Shown in pieces: positions 16,623 through 24,928 of a stretch of 64,000 nucleotides of DNA. Source of the DNA: Acidobacteriota bacterium. Lineage in GTDB: Bacteria > Acidobacteriota > Vicinamibacteria > Vicinamibacterales > CAVVIG01. The notes under the pieces are model-generated. The model saw only the letters and a program-made list of their open reading frames with translations, was not told where the DNA came from and searched no databases. Location: assembly GCA_018268955.1 (NCBI GenBank), contig JAFDVO010000047.1, forward strand, positions 1 to 64,000, written 5' to 3'. How positions within the stretch are numbered: the first letter of the stretch is position 1; the number at the start of each line of letters is the position of its first letter. Position numbers and translations under genes: made by a program.

Positions 16623-17821
16623 TACGCAGCCTGCCTTTCGGGCGCGACCGTGCGGCCGCCGGACAGAATCGGGAAGTTCCTGACGATGAAGACATAGGCG
16701 ATCACTTCAGCCGCAATCAGGCCGACCGTCACCAGGATCTCCGGGACGCTCGGGAAGTACGACCAGTGGGCGCCGGGGTTGAATGCGACGAGGAAGACAT
16801 CGAAGCGGTAGAGCGCGCCGGCAAACATCATCACCATGGCCGACCGGACCAGGTGCCCGATGTCACGCCGGCTCGAGGGCGAGGCCAGCATCACTGCGGG
16901 CGCGAGCAGGAGCGCGAGTTCCAGGATGATCATCAGAGCCCGTGTGTCGAGCACCAGCAGGTCCCCGAGCACGCCACGCACCCCCATGTCCACGAGCCGC
17001 ATGGCGACGACCACCACCTGCAGCGGCACGATCACGCCCGCGAGGCCGGCAAGCATCTCGGTCTCGGGCTTCCGCTTGAAGCCGAGCGCCGAGAACGCCG
17101 ACTCGAAGACCACGACCGCGTAGCCCATCGAGACGCAGGTCATCAGGAAGAACAGCGGCACCAGCGGCGTCCGCCACAGTTCGTGCAGCCGCCAGTTCGC
17201 CAGCAGCATCAGCGTCCCGAGCGACGACTGGTGCATCGTCGGCAGCAGCATTCCGAGCGCGACAATCCAGATGGAGGTCTTCTTCAGGATCGGGATGGCG
17301 GTGTTCGCCAGGGACCGCATGGTCTGGTTCGCCCCGTCCTTGAACCGCTCGAGGAGGTACGGCGCGATCTCGATCCACAGCACCACGACATACGCCATGA
17401 TGCAGAGCGCGATCTCCAGCAGCGCCGAATTGAAGTTCCAGCGCCAGAAGAACAGCGGCACCTTCCAGAGCCCCCACCACCGGCCGACGTCCAGCGCCAC
17501 GCCCATGCCGGCGAGCGTGTAGCCGAGCGCGCTGGTCAGGATGGCAGGGCGCACCAGCGGTGAGTACTGCCCCTTGTTGCGGATGTAGACGAGGATGGCG
17601 ACCGCGTACCCACCGCAGGCGAGCGCCGTGCCGGTGACCACGTCGAACGCGATCCACAGCCCGAAGGGATAGCCGTCGTTCATCGCCGTCGTCGCGCCAA
17701 GCCCGGCGATCAGGCGCCACGCGATCATCAGCGCGCCGATGCCGAAGAGGCCGACGACGAGCCGCATCGAGGGCGTCATCAGGCGCCCGCCGACCGGAGC
17801 AGCGGCAACATGTGCGTTCAT
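16622..17821 (-). CDS. hybB: NrfD/HybB-type membrane subunit of the hydrogenase
   Basis: 399 aa with about ten hydrophobic helices and little else. The order in the operon (FeS protein, this gene, large subunit) and motifs such as GLWIAFDVVTGTALACGGY and LSALGY-like helices identify the NrfD/PsrC family member HybB. It carries no cofactor; it provides the quinone site, receiving electrons from the HybA-like ferredoxin subunit. In Hyb-type enzymes this module can also couple proton movement. It overlaps the large-subunit start by one base and begins three bases after the hybA stop. Confidence 0.93.
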   Translation of the reverse strand: MNAHVAAAPVGGRLMTPSMRLVVGLFGIGALMIAWRLIAGLGATTAMNDGYPFGLWIAFDVVTGTALACGGYAVAILVYIRNKGQYSPLVRPAILTSALGYTLAGMGVALDVGRWWGLWKVPLFFWRWNFNSALLEIALCIMAYVVVLWIEIAPYLLERFKDGANQTMRSLANTAIPILKKTSIWIVALGMLLPTMHQSSLGTLMLLANWRLHELWRTPLVPLFFLMTCVSMGYAVVVFESAFSALGFKRKPETEMLAGLAGVIVPLQVVVVAMRLVDMGVRGVLGDLLVLDTRALMIILELALLLAPAVMLASPSSRRDIGHLVRSAMVMMFAGALYRFDVFLVAFNPGAHWSYFPSVPEILVTVGLIAAEVIAYVFIVRNFPILSGGRTVAPERQAA

Positions 17822-17824
17822 ACG

Positions 17825-18703
17825 TCAGGCCTCCGGCTTCTCTGCGCTGCGCCGGTTGCGCAGCATCACCATGCCGAGCGCCCCGTAGAGCACCACCGGC
17901 GCGATGAACCCCTTGTAGACGGTGTGCTGGATCGAGCGGGCCAGTTCCGGCGCGGGCCGGTCGTCGAGCGCCGGCAGGCCCAGCTTGTCGAACGGCACGT
18001 GGGAGATGTAGAGGCACTGCGTCCCACCTGCCTCGGTTTCCCCGTAGACCCGGGGCTGGTACTTGTCCGGTTCGGCAGCAATGCGCCGCTTCGCTTCCTG
18101 CAGCAGGTCCGCCCGCTTCCCGAAGATGACGGCGTGGCGCGGGCAGACTTCCGTGCACGCAGGCTCCTGCCCATCGGCCAGGCGCTCACGACACAGCTCG
18201 CACTTCACGATCTGCGGCGTGTTCGACGACCACTGGAACTTGGGGACGTTGAACGGGCAGGCGATCTCGCAGTAGCGGCAGCCGACACAGTAGTCGACGT
18301 TGTACTTGACGATGCCGTTCGGCCCCTTCGTGAGCGCGCCGATCATGCAGGCAGAGACGCACGCGGGGTCGATGCAGTGCATGCACTGCGCCTTCATGAA
18401 CGATTCGCCCTCGTCGCCCTTGTACAGCTTGATCACCGTCTTCGCGTGCGCGCTGAGCGACAGCGGGGCGTTGTAGCGCGCGTCGATACCCGCGGTGTCC
18501 GGCTCGAGGTGATTGGCTTCCTGGCACTTCACGACGCAGGTCTTGCAGCCGATGCAGAGGGTCGCGTCGTAGAGCAGGCCGAGTGCGTCAGCCGGCGCTT
18601 CGAGCGGAGCGGCGGCTGCGGGCGTCGTCGTGGCGGAGGCTCCCGCCACGGCGGCGCCGCCGGCAAGCATGGTCTTGAGTGCTGTGCGCCGCGTGATACC
18701 CAT
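17825..18703 (-). CDS. hybA: HybA-like periplasmic 4Fe-4S ferredoxin subunit
   Basis: 292 aa. The N-terminus MGITRRTALKTMLAGGA is a twin-arginine type signal. Four Cys clusters are visible: CIGCKTC with a following C, CMHC with CVSAC, CVGCRYCEIAC, and CELC with CTEVC, sufficient for four 4Fe-4S centres. A C-terminal transmembrane helix (GFIAPVVLYGALGMVML) anchors it, as in HybA. It relays electrons from the small subunit to HybB. Only two bases separate it from the small-subunit gene. Confidence 0.95.
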   Translation of the reverse strand: MGITRRTALKTMLAGGAAVAGASATTTPAAAAPLEAPADALGLLYDATLCIGCKTCVVKCQEANHLEPDTAGIDARYNAPLSLSAHAKTVIKLYKGDEGESFMKAQCMHCIDPACVSACMIGALTKGPNGIVKYNVDYCVGCRYCEIACPFNVPKFQWSSNTPQIVKCELCRERLADGQEPACTEVCPRHAVIFGKRADLLQEAKRRIAAEPDKYQPRVYGETEAGGTQCLYISHVPFDKLGLPALDDRPAPELARSIQHTVYKGFIAPVVLYGALGMVMLRNRRSAEKPEA

Positions 18704-18705
18704 GG

Positions 18706-19833
18706 CTACACCCCCGCTTTCGGCAGCGACGATGGCGGCTCGTCAGGCGCCTGGGAGAGCTTCTTCGAGGCCACATACCCGCCACCGACGAGCGCGCCGA
18801 CGATGGCGCCGCCAACGGCAGTCGCCACGGGGCTGATCGTCCCCTGGTTCGCGTTGATGGGCGGATAGGTGTCGGGCGGAGTCGGGCGGAAGATCTGGAC
18901 GGTCTGGTGCATCGGCATGCGGAACCCGATCTTCTGCTCCGTGCACCCGAAGCACGGGTGTCCGAGGCCGATGGGCCACGCGTCCACCACCTCGCCGAAA
19001 TGCATGACCGAGCAGTTCGCGTGCGTCGCCGGTCCTTTGCACCCCAACTTGTAGAGGCAGTACCCGAGGCGGTGCCCTTCGTCGCCGTACTTCTCGGCGA
19101 AGCGGCCCGCATCGAAGTGCGCGCGCCGTGGGCAGTGCTCGTGGATGGTGCGGCCATACGCGAACTTCGGCCGGTTCTCCTCGTCGAGTTCCGGGAGCGT
19201 CCCGTAGGTCGCGTACTGGAGCACGGTGCCGAGCAGGTTGTACGGGTTCGCGGGGCACCCGGGGATGTTCACCACGGTCTTGCCCTTCAGCACGGCATGC
19301 GCGGGCGACGCACCGGTCGGGTTCGGATCCGCCGACGGCACACCGCCCCACGAGGCGCACGAGCCGATCGCGATGACCGCACCGGCCTTGCCGGCCACGT
19401 CATTCACGATCTCGAGTGCCGTGCGGCCGCCGATCATGCAGTAGATGCCGTCCTCTTTCGTGGGGATCGCCCCTTCGACGATGCAGACGAACTTGCCCGC
19501 GTTCTTCTCCACCGCCGCCTTGAGGGCAGCTTCGGCCTGATGACCCGCGGCCGCAAAGAGCGTTTCGTGATAGTCGAGCGAGATGAGGTCGAGAATGAGC
19601 TCGTCGACACCGGGATGCGAGGTGCGGAGCAGCGACTCGGTGCAGCCCGTACATTCCTGGAACTGGAGCCAGATCACCGACGGCTTCGCGCCACGCTCCG
19701 CGGCCTTGACGAAGTCCTCGGCCGCAAGCGGGCCAAGGCCGACAGCCGCCGCCGCCATGGAGCAGAAGCGCACGAAGTCACGACGGGAGACTTCGCCGAC
19801 GCCCGGGGAGTCGAGAGAGAACGAAGCAAACAA
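18706..19833 (-). CDS. hybO: [NiFe]-hydrogenase small subunit (HybO type), Tat-exported
   Basis: 375 aa. It has a Tat signal (SRRDFVRFC then a hydrophobic stretch). Cluster ligands follow: ECTGCTESLLR near the mature N-terminus, IGSCASWGG, IPGCPANPYN, and the medial/distal region with CPRRAHFDAG, CLYKLGCKGP and CFGCTEQ. A C-terminal hydrophobic segment (ATAVGGAIVGALVGGG) anchors it. I chose the TTG start at 19833 because GGAGG lies five bases before it and the signal begins soon after; no ATG or GTG fits better. It is the first gene of the hydrogenase operon. It carries electrons from the NiFe site to HybA. Confidence 0.95.
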   Translation of the reverse strand: MFASFSLDSPGVGEVSRRDFVRFCSMAAAAVGLGPLAAEDFVKAAERGAKPSVIWLQFQECTGCTESLLRTSHPGVDELILDLISLDYHETLFAAAGHQAEAALKAAVEKNAGKFVCIVEGAIPTKEDGIYCMIGGRTALEIVNDVAGKAGAVIAIGSCASWGGVPSADPNPTGASPAHAVLKGKTVVNIPGCPANPYNLLGTVLQYATYGTLPELDEENRPKFAYGRTIHEHCPRRAHFDAGRFAEKYGDEGHRLGYCLYKLGCKGPATHANCSVMHFGEVVDAWPIGLGHPCFGCTEQKIGFRMPMHQTVQIFRPTPPDTYPPINANQGTISPVATAVGGAIVGALVGGGYVASKKLSQAPDEPPSSLPKAGV

Positions 19834-19918
19834 AGGACACCTCCAAGCGAGGGAGACGCCGGCCAAACGATGCACACCCGCCGGGCACGCGGGCATGTGT
19901 GGATGCGACCTCCTATCG

Positions 19919-19935
19919 AGCAACGGGGGTGCCAG
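19919..19935 (-). promoter_or_regulatory. Sigma-54 (-24/-12) promoter for the hydrogenase operon
   Basis: On the minus strand the sequence reads CTGGCACCCCCGTTGCT. TGGCAC and TTGC are separated by 5 bp, matching the RpoN consensus at all invariant -24/-12 positions. It would start transcription near 19908, giving a leader of about 75 nt before the small-subunit TTG. Sigma-54 control is known for other hydrogenase operons. The required activator is not in the window. Confidence 0.7.
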
Positions 19936-20292
19936 TGACGGTGCTTTGAAAACCAACGTTTTTGTTCGGATTCTGCAAACTATGATCCTGCGCGTCACAA
20001 GCGTCTGCGAGTTTCCGGCGCTCAGCAGGATCGCGGCTGGCGGGTTCTCCCGCAGCCGGGGAACCGGCGCCGATCTTCCGTCGGGCGCAGGCGAACGATC
20101 GCTGGGGACAGCTCGTGCGGGTACGTGTGATCGGCGAGTGGGGCACCATGCCGATCAACGCGGCAGAGCGGGGGGAGGTGCAGGGCGCTGGGCCCACGGT
20201 GGTGGGCGACGGCCATTGGCCACCGTCACGCGCCGACGTGGCGGCGCTGCGGTGCTGACCGCACAGCCCACCAGGGTGGGTGGGGTGTCTGA
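19936..20292. other. Intergenic region between Hsp20 and hydrogenase operon
   Basis: About 350 bp without a gene. It would hold the enhancer-binding site of the sigma-54 activator and the end of the hsp20 transcript. Two small hairpins are visible: GCCCAC/GTGGGC near 20190-20205 and CCCACC/GGTGGG near 20270-20283. The second lies just after the hsp20 stop on the minus strand. I found no clear activator palindrome. Confidence 0.5.
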
Positions 20293-20814
20293 CTACGCAG
20301 CCTTGGTCCCGGCCGGTTCGGTTACCGGCCCGGCGATCTCGATCTTCTTCTTCTTCTCCTCGACCTTGACCATCGGCATGGTGATTTCGAGCACACCGTC
20401 ATGCATGGTGGCCTTGGCCAGTTCGGGATTCACGCCTTCGGGCAGCGGCACCGCCCTGTAGAAGGTGCCGTAGGTCCGTTCGGTCCTGACGTAGCCCTCC
20501 TTCTTCTCTTCCGCTTCGTGCTTGCGTTCTCCGCGGATGACCAGGTGGTCTTCCGCCACCTCGAGGGTGATCTCCTCCTTCTTCATGCCGGGCACGTCGA
20601 CCTTGACGAGGAGCTCATTCGGTTTGGTCACCATCTCCATCGTCGGCGTCCACATGGCGGCGGGTGTGCGCTCGAAGAACGGTTTCTCGAAGCCGAAGCG
20701 ATCGAAGAGCGTGTCGAATTCACGGCTCAGGCGATCGAGCATCGGGAAGCCAAACGAGCGTTCGAATGGGGTGAGCGGGGTCGACTCGACCTTGACCGGT
20801 TTGTTGGTGGCCAT
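20293..20814 (-). CDS. Small heat shock protein, Hsp20/alpha-crystallin family
   Basis: 173 aa ATP-independent holdase chaperone. The alpha-crystallin domain runs from about residue 55 to 150 with VKVDVPGMKKEEI, LVIRGERKHE and the GVLEITMPM signature. The N-terminal arm has hydrophobic and Phe residues, and the tail ends in a Lys/Glu-rich stretch. AGGAAAGAAGGG precedes the ATG at 20814. It lies between the hydrogenase operon and the iron/heme genes and looks monocistronic. Confidence 0.95.
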   Translation of the reverse strand: MATNKPVKVESTPLTPFERSFGFPMLDRLSREFDTLFDRFGFEKPFFERTPAAMWTPTMEMVTKPNELLVKVDVPGMKKEEITLEVAEDHLVIRGERKHEAEEKKEGYVRTERTYGTFYRAVPLPEGVNPELAKATMHDGVLEITMPMVKVEEKKKKIEIAGPVTEPAGTKAA

Positions 20815-21231
20815 GACGCCCTTCTTTCCTGGCGCGCTGCCTCCCTCCTGTCGTCAGCGTGTCATGTCGAGTATGAAGCGCGGCGCCGAGCGGCTCGCCC
20901 CGGATGCTGCCGGCAGCGTTCGGATCGATCGGGCAGATGTCGTGTCCGTCGTTGCGCGGGTGACTGCGGCGGTGCCGGTATTGCCCGACGCCATCGCAGT
21001 CATCCAGCGCGTGACCGAGGCACTGTGGGGGTCCGCCCGAACGTTCCGCCCAGTCGGCGCCACTCGTAGGCGCTGCACGACGCGCGCCTGCGCGGCGGCG
21101 TCAGACGGTTCCCCGCAACGCACGGATGTGCAGCCAGTTAGCGGGAACGCACTCGAAGGGCGAGACGCGTCATGCCGGACGCTCGTCGCACGCAACGCCG
21201 CCGTACCGGCAGACCGACGGAAAACGGGCGC
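20815..21231. other. Intergenic region, no gene recognised
   Basis: About 417 bp between the Hsp20 start and the radical SAM gene end, both on the minus strand. It should contain the hsp20 promoter. No convincing coding sequence, hairpin with T-run, HrcA CIRCE element or repeat array is visible. Confidence 0.5.
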
Positions 21232-22401
21232 TTACGCCGGAGTGAGTCTGATGGTGCGGGTCGGGCCGGTACCCGCGCGCGGCGCCGTCCCGTCGGGCTG
21301 ATACAGGCAGAACGGCTCTTCCGCCATGAAGTTGCCGGTTGCCGCGTAGGCCCGCGCACGACACCCACCGCAGATCGCCTCGTAGCGACACACGCCGCAC
21401 TTGCCTTCGAAGGCGTCCGGCGAGCGCAGCGTCTGGAAGACCGGCGACCCGTTCCAGATGTCAGCGAACGGCTGGGTCCGCGTGTCACCCGCAGCCACGG
21501 GAAGGTAGCCACAGGGATAGACCTGCCCGACGTGCGAGATGAAGCAGACGCTCGTCCCAGCCAGGCAGCCGCGTGTCATCGCGGAGAGGTGCTGTCCGTG
21601 TCCCCCATGGCCGTGCAGCAGCGTCGGCGCCGCCTTGGCGCGGGTGCCTGGCGCGATGAAGGTCTCGCTGTAGTCCCCCTGCTGTCGTGCGGCTTCGAGC
21701 CGCTGGGCACGGATGCGGTAGTAGTGCGGCGCACAGGTCGCCTTCAGGTCGATCGGGCAGGTCCTCGCCTGCTCGTCGAACCAGTGCAGCACCCGCTCGT
21801 ACTCGTCGGCCGGCAGCATCTGCGCGGGCGCGATCTCCAGGCCGCAGCCGACCGGCACCAGCATGAACAGGTGGAGGGCATCCGCGCCCAATGAGAGCGC
21901 CAGGTCGAGCATCCGCGGGAGTTCGTCGACGTTGTGCTTCGCGACCGTCGAGTTGATCTGCACGGACACGCCCTCGTCGCGCAGCAGGCGGATCCCGTTC
22001 AGCGCGCGCGCATGCGACCCTTCCAGGTTGCGGAACCGGTCATGCGTCCCTGCCGTCGCACCGTCAAGGCTGATCGCGACCCGTGAGATGCCGACGTCGG
22101 CAATCCGCGCCGCGTACCTGGCGTCGATGAGCGTGCCGTTGGTCGCCAATGCCATGCGGAACCCGCTCTCCGCGCCGTACTCGGCGATGTCGAAGATGTC
22201 GGGTCGGAAGAGCGGCTCGCCGCCCGAGAGCACCATGACCGGCCTCGAGACGCGGGCGATCCCGTCGATGAGGTCGAACGCCTGGCGGGTGCTCAGTTCG
22301 TCAGGGCCCAGCGAGCGCTGTGGCACGGCGCGGCAGTGCCGGCAGCTCAGGTTGCAGGCCTTCGTGGTTTCCCAGAACACGAGACGCAGTGGCGACGCCA
22401 T
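21232..22401 (-). CDS. Radical SAM/SPASM enzyme of the AhbC/AhbD/NirJ type
   Basis: 389 aa. The radical SAM 4Fe-4S motif is CNLSCRHC (CxxxCxxC) near residue 16. LSGGEPLFRPD and SLDGATAGTHD are SAM-domain motifs. The C-terminal SPASM region carries CGVC and CGGCRARAYAATG ending in FCLYQPDG, typical of heme-biosynthetic radical SAM proteins. These act on siroheme-derived porphyrins (alternative heme b route) or on heme d1 precursors. GGAGGAG precedes ATG 22401. It follows feoB-feoA closely (4 nt after feoA), linking iron uptake with a tetrapyrrole-type step. Which reaction it performs cannot be read from sequence alone. Confidence 0.82.
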   Translation of the reverse strand: MASPLRLVFWETTKACNLSCRHCRAVPQRSLGPDELSTRQAFDLIDGIARVSRPVMVLSGGEPLFRPDIFDIAEYGAESGFRMALATNGTLIDARYAARIADVGISRVAISLDGATAGTHDRFRNLEGSHARALNGIRLLRDEGVSVQINSTVAKHNVDELPRMLDLALSLGADALHLFMLVPVGCGLEIAPAQMLPADEYERVLHWFDEQARTCPIDLKATCAPHYYRIRAQRLEAARQQGDYSETFIAPGTRAKAAPTLLHGHGGHGQHLSAMTRGCLAGTSVCFISHVGQVYPCGYLPVAAGDTRTQPFADIWNGSPVFQTLRSPDAFEGKCGVCRYEAICGGCRARAYAATGNFMAEEPFCLYQPDGTAPRAGTGPTRTIRLTPA

Positions 22402-22405
22402 GACG

Positions 22406-22669
22406 CTACTCCTCCGCGGGCTTGACGAGAATCGTGTCAGCAACCGCTCGCTCGACGGCAAGCTCGGTCTGGTCGCACAGGAACACGATCCCGGGAAACG
22501 TCTGCAGGACGGTGATCGGTGCCCCGGCGGTCACGCCGAGCGCAACGAGCCGGTCCACCCGATCGCCGCCGTGCGGCTGCACGCGGTGCACCGTGGCGTG
22601 GGTGCCTGCGGCGAGCGATGACAACGGGCGGACCCGATCAGAACCGGATACCAAACGCATCGAAGACAT
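22406..22669 (-). CDS. feoA: FeoA-like SH3-domain protein of Fe(II) uptake
   Basis: About 87 aa with the FeoA/SH3 fold: LSSLAAGTHATVHRV, RLVALGVTAGAPITVLQ, and a final TILVKPAEE. It regulates or assembles FeoB in the cytoplasm. The start is uncertain: ATG 22669 or 22660 overlap the feoB end by about 30 nt, while a TTG at 22624 would lie just after it. Gene order is unusual, with feoA after feoB rather than before. It is followed by the radical SAM gene. Confidence 0.85.
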   Translation of the reverse strand: MSSMRLVSGSDRVRPLSSLAAGTHATVHRVQPHGGDRVDRLVALGVTAGAPITVLQTFPGIVFLCDQTELAVERAVADTILVKPAEE

Positions 22670-24431
22670 AGTGGAGTCCGGCGCCGGTGAACACGGCGAT
22701 GGGCGTGATCACGCCAAGCAGCGTGAAGGCGACCTTCGCTCCGCGCTCCTTGATGATCATCAGGAAGTTGGCCACGCACGGGATGAACAGCGTCATCACC
22801 GTGAGCGCCACCACCGCCTGCACACCCGTGAGGGCGCCGCTCTGTGCCAGGTGGAACAGGCCGGCCGCGCCGTAGTCGCGCCGGAGGAATCCCATCATGA
22901 GGATCTGGGCGGTCTCTGGAGGCAGGCCCAGGAGCCCGGTCACGATGGGACGCCCGGCGGCGGCGATCGCATCCAGCGCATGCAGCCGGTCCAACCCGAA
23001 GAGCAGGAGCGTGCCGACGAGGAACAGCGGCACCGCCTCGCCCAGATACCACCAGACACGCATGCGGGTCTTGGTCAGCAGGTTGCGCAGCTTCGGCAAC
23101 CGAATCGGCGGGAGCTCCATGATGAAGTCCGAGCGCTCGCCCCGCAGCAGCCGACCCGCAAGCCAGCCGACCACGAACATCTGCAGGAGGACCACACCGA
23201 AGAGCGTCAGGAGCGCGCCGAACGACACACCGCCAAGGATGCCGAGGATGGTCGCGAGCTGTGCGGAGCACGGGATGCCGAGTGCCAGCAGGAGGATCGC
23301 AATCAGCCGCTCCTTTGGCGTCGCGAGGATGCGCGTGGTCATCGTCGCCATGGTGTCGCAGCCGAGGCCGAGCACCATCGGGAGTACCGCCTTCCCGTTC
23401 AGCCCCATCGCCCGGAAAATGCGGTCGCTGAAGACCGCGAGCCGCGGGATGTAGCCGCTGTCCTCGAGGAAGCCGAAAAGCAGGAAGAAGGTGGTCACGA
23501 CCGGCAGCACGATGGCGATCGCGTACGTCAGCCCCATCGTGATCAGTCCGTACTGGCCGACCAGCAGGTCGTGCACGAACGCGAACGGCAGCGTGCGGTC
23601 GACCAACCACGTCGCGGCCTGATTCACGTGCTGACCGAAGACGTCCTGTTCAAGGAACCCGACGAGCGTCTGCGCGCCGAACACCCCAACGAACAGGTAC
23701 ATGACGTAGAGCACCAGCGCGAGGATCGGGATGCCGGTGATGGGACTGCGCGTCGCACGCGACAACGCCTCCTGAGCGCGAGCGATTGACAGGGCGCTCA
23801 CAGTCCGCACCCGGCCGCTCACCTCGTGTGCCCAGGCGGCGCGGGCCGCGGCATCACGCAGGTGCGGCACCTGAAGGGCGGTGGCATCCGGCAGCAGGTC
23901 GCGCAGGGTCTGGAGGCCTCGGCCTTCGATCGCCACCATCTCGACGACAGGCACGCCAAGCTCCGTTGACAGCGCCTCCGCGTTCACGACGATACCGCGG
24001 GCCAGCGCTTCGTCCACCATGTTCAGCGCGACGATGACCGGCTTCCTGAAGGTGGCGAGCTCAGCGGTGAGCATCAGCGCGCGACGGATGTTCCTCGCGT
24101 CGGCGACCTGGATGATCAGGTCGGCCTCACCGCGCTCCAGCACCTGGCTGGTGATCCGTTCGTCCTCGCTGATGGCCCCGCTGAGCGCGTTCACCCCTGG
24201 TGTGTCGACGAGATCGCAGACCTCCGCGCCGACAAGCGCGCGGCCGCGCGTCACCGACACGGTCGTCCCCGGATAGTTCGACACGGTCGCGTAACGGCCC
24301 GTCAACGCGCCGAACACGACGCTCTTGCCGACGTTTGGGTTCCCAACCAGCGCGAGCCGCAGCGGACGCGCGCGCAGCCGCAGCATCCGCCGCTCAATCG
24401 TGGGTTGCTCGTGGACGACGTGACAGGACAT
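22638..24431 (-). CDS. feoB: Fe(II) transporter FeoB
   Basis: About 597 aa, shorter than E. coli FeoB (773 aa). The N-terminal G domain has GNPNVGKS, a YPGTTV switch, DTPG and NMVDEA (G4-like). The core membrane region follows, with gating motifs GLGCDTMATMTTR and LGIPCSAQL, and about eight helices in all. Start ATG 24431 is tentative because no strong ribosome site is seen; ATG 24386 would still precede the G domain. It imports ferrous iron across the inner membrane, probably under low oxygen, feeding hydrogenase and cytochrome assembly. Confidence 0.95.
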   Translation of the reverse strand: MSCHVVHEQPTIERRMLRLRARPLRLALVGNPNVGKSVVFGALTGRYATVSNYPGTTVSVTRGRALVGAEVCDLVDTPGVNALSGAISEDERITSQVLERGEADLIIQVADARNIRRALMLTAELATFRKPVIVALNMVDEALARGIVVNAEALSTELGVPVVEMVAIEGRGLQTLRDLLPDATALQVPHLRDAAARAAWAHEVSGRVRTVSALSIARAQEALSRATRSPITGIPILALVLYVMYLFVGVFGAQTLVGFLEQDVFGQHVNQAATWLVDRTLPFAFVHDLLVGQYGLITMGLTYAIAIVLPVVTTFFLLFGFLEDSGYIPRLAVFSDRIFRAMGLNGKAVLPMVLGLGCDTMATMTTRILATPKERLIAILLLALGIPCSAQLATILGILGGVSFGALLTLFGVVLLQMFVVGWLAGRLLRGERSDFIMELPPIRLPKLRNLLTKTRMRVWWYLGEAVPLFLVGTLLLFGLDRLHALDAIAAAGRPIVTGLLGLPPETAQILMMGFLRRDYGAAGLFHLAQSGALTGVQAVVALTVMTLFIPCVANFLMIIKERGAKVAFTLLGVITPIAVFTGAGLHYVFDAFGIRF

Positions 24432-24537
24432 GGACGCCGACACGAGGGGGCAAGGGCGGTGCCGCGAGGGCGAGGACCACAACGGTCCGATTTCAGGCGG
24501 TTTTTCGACAGCCTGCGGATATCCGTCGAGTGCGGGT

Positions 24538-24553
24538 CGCGGAATCTTCCGCG
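24538..24553. promoter_or_regulatory. Perfect palindrome upstream of feoB
   Basis: CGCGGAATCTTCCGCG is an uninterrupted 16-bp palindrome about 105 bp upstream of the feoB start. It may be an operator for a dimeric regulator. It does not resemble an AT-rich Fur box. Confidence 0.35.
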
Positions 24554-24597
24554 CTCATCGGGGAGAAATCTGAAGGTGCTGCTGCCGAACAAACGAA

Positions 24598-24639
24598 CAC
24601 CCGCTGGACGGAGCGGAGGGAGTGGCCGTCCAACGGGTG
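24598..24639 (-). terminator. Large hairpin between cytochrome operon and feoB
   Basis: Two 14-nt arms pair with a single C-A mismatch around a 14-nt loop (arms 24598-24611 and 24626-24639). On the minus strand it is followed by a T-rich stretch (TTCGTTTGTTCGG). It lies about 290 nt past the cytochrome operon stop and 166 nt before feoB. It may terminate the upstream operon or form a feoB leader. The 24640-24928 stretch shows no gene. Confidence 0.45.
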
Positions 24640-24928
24640 CTCTGAGCGGGCCGTCTGACCCGCTGGTCTGACCCGATGCGGGGTGGAGCTGCGAAATCCA
24701 TCCGTCGCATCGTGAACGGCGCGTGAGCGCCGGTGTCCCTGTCGACAACCAGATGCCGGTCGCTGTCAGGAACCCGGCACCTCTGCGTCGTTCGTCCAGT
24801 TGAGGTGCATCTTCCGTTCCCGCCCGCCTCCGCGGTACCTAAACCCTGACGCTTCGGCGGGAAGCCCTCTCGCCAGAATCAGTTCGCGCGTCGGCGAGAC
24901 GCGTCGAACGGTCGTCTTCCATCTGCCG

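Noticed and set aside
15174-16697. 507-codon plus-strand open frame opposite the hydrogenase large subunit
   Set aside because: The large subunit has both Ni-binding CxxC motifs. The opposite frame shows only biased Arg/Asp/Val composition.
24432-24560. Fur box upstream of feoB
   Set aside because: No AT-rich 19-bp inverted repeat resembling the Fur consensus was found; the palindrome there is GC-rich.
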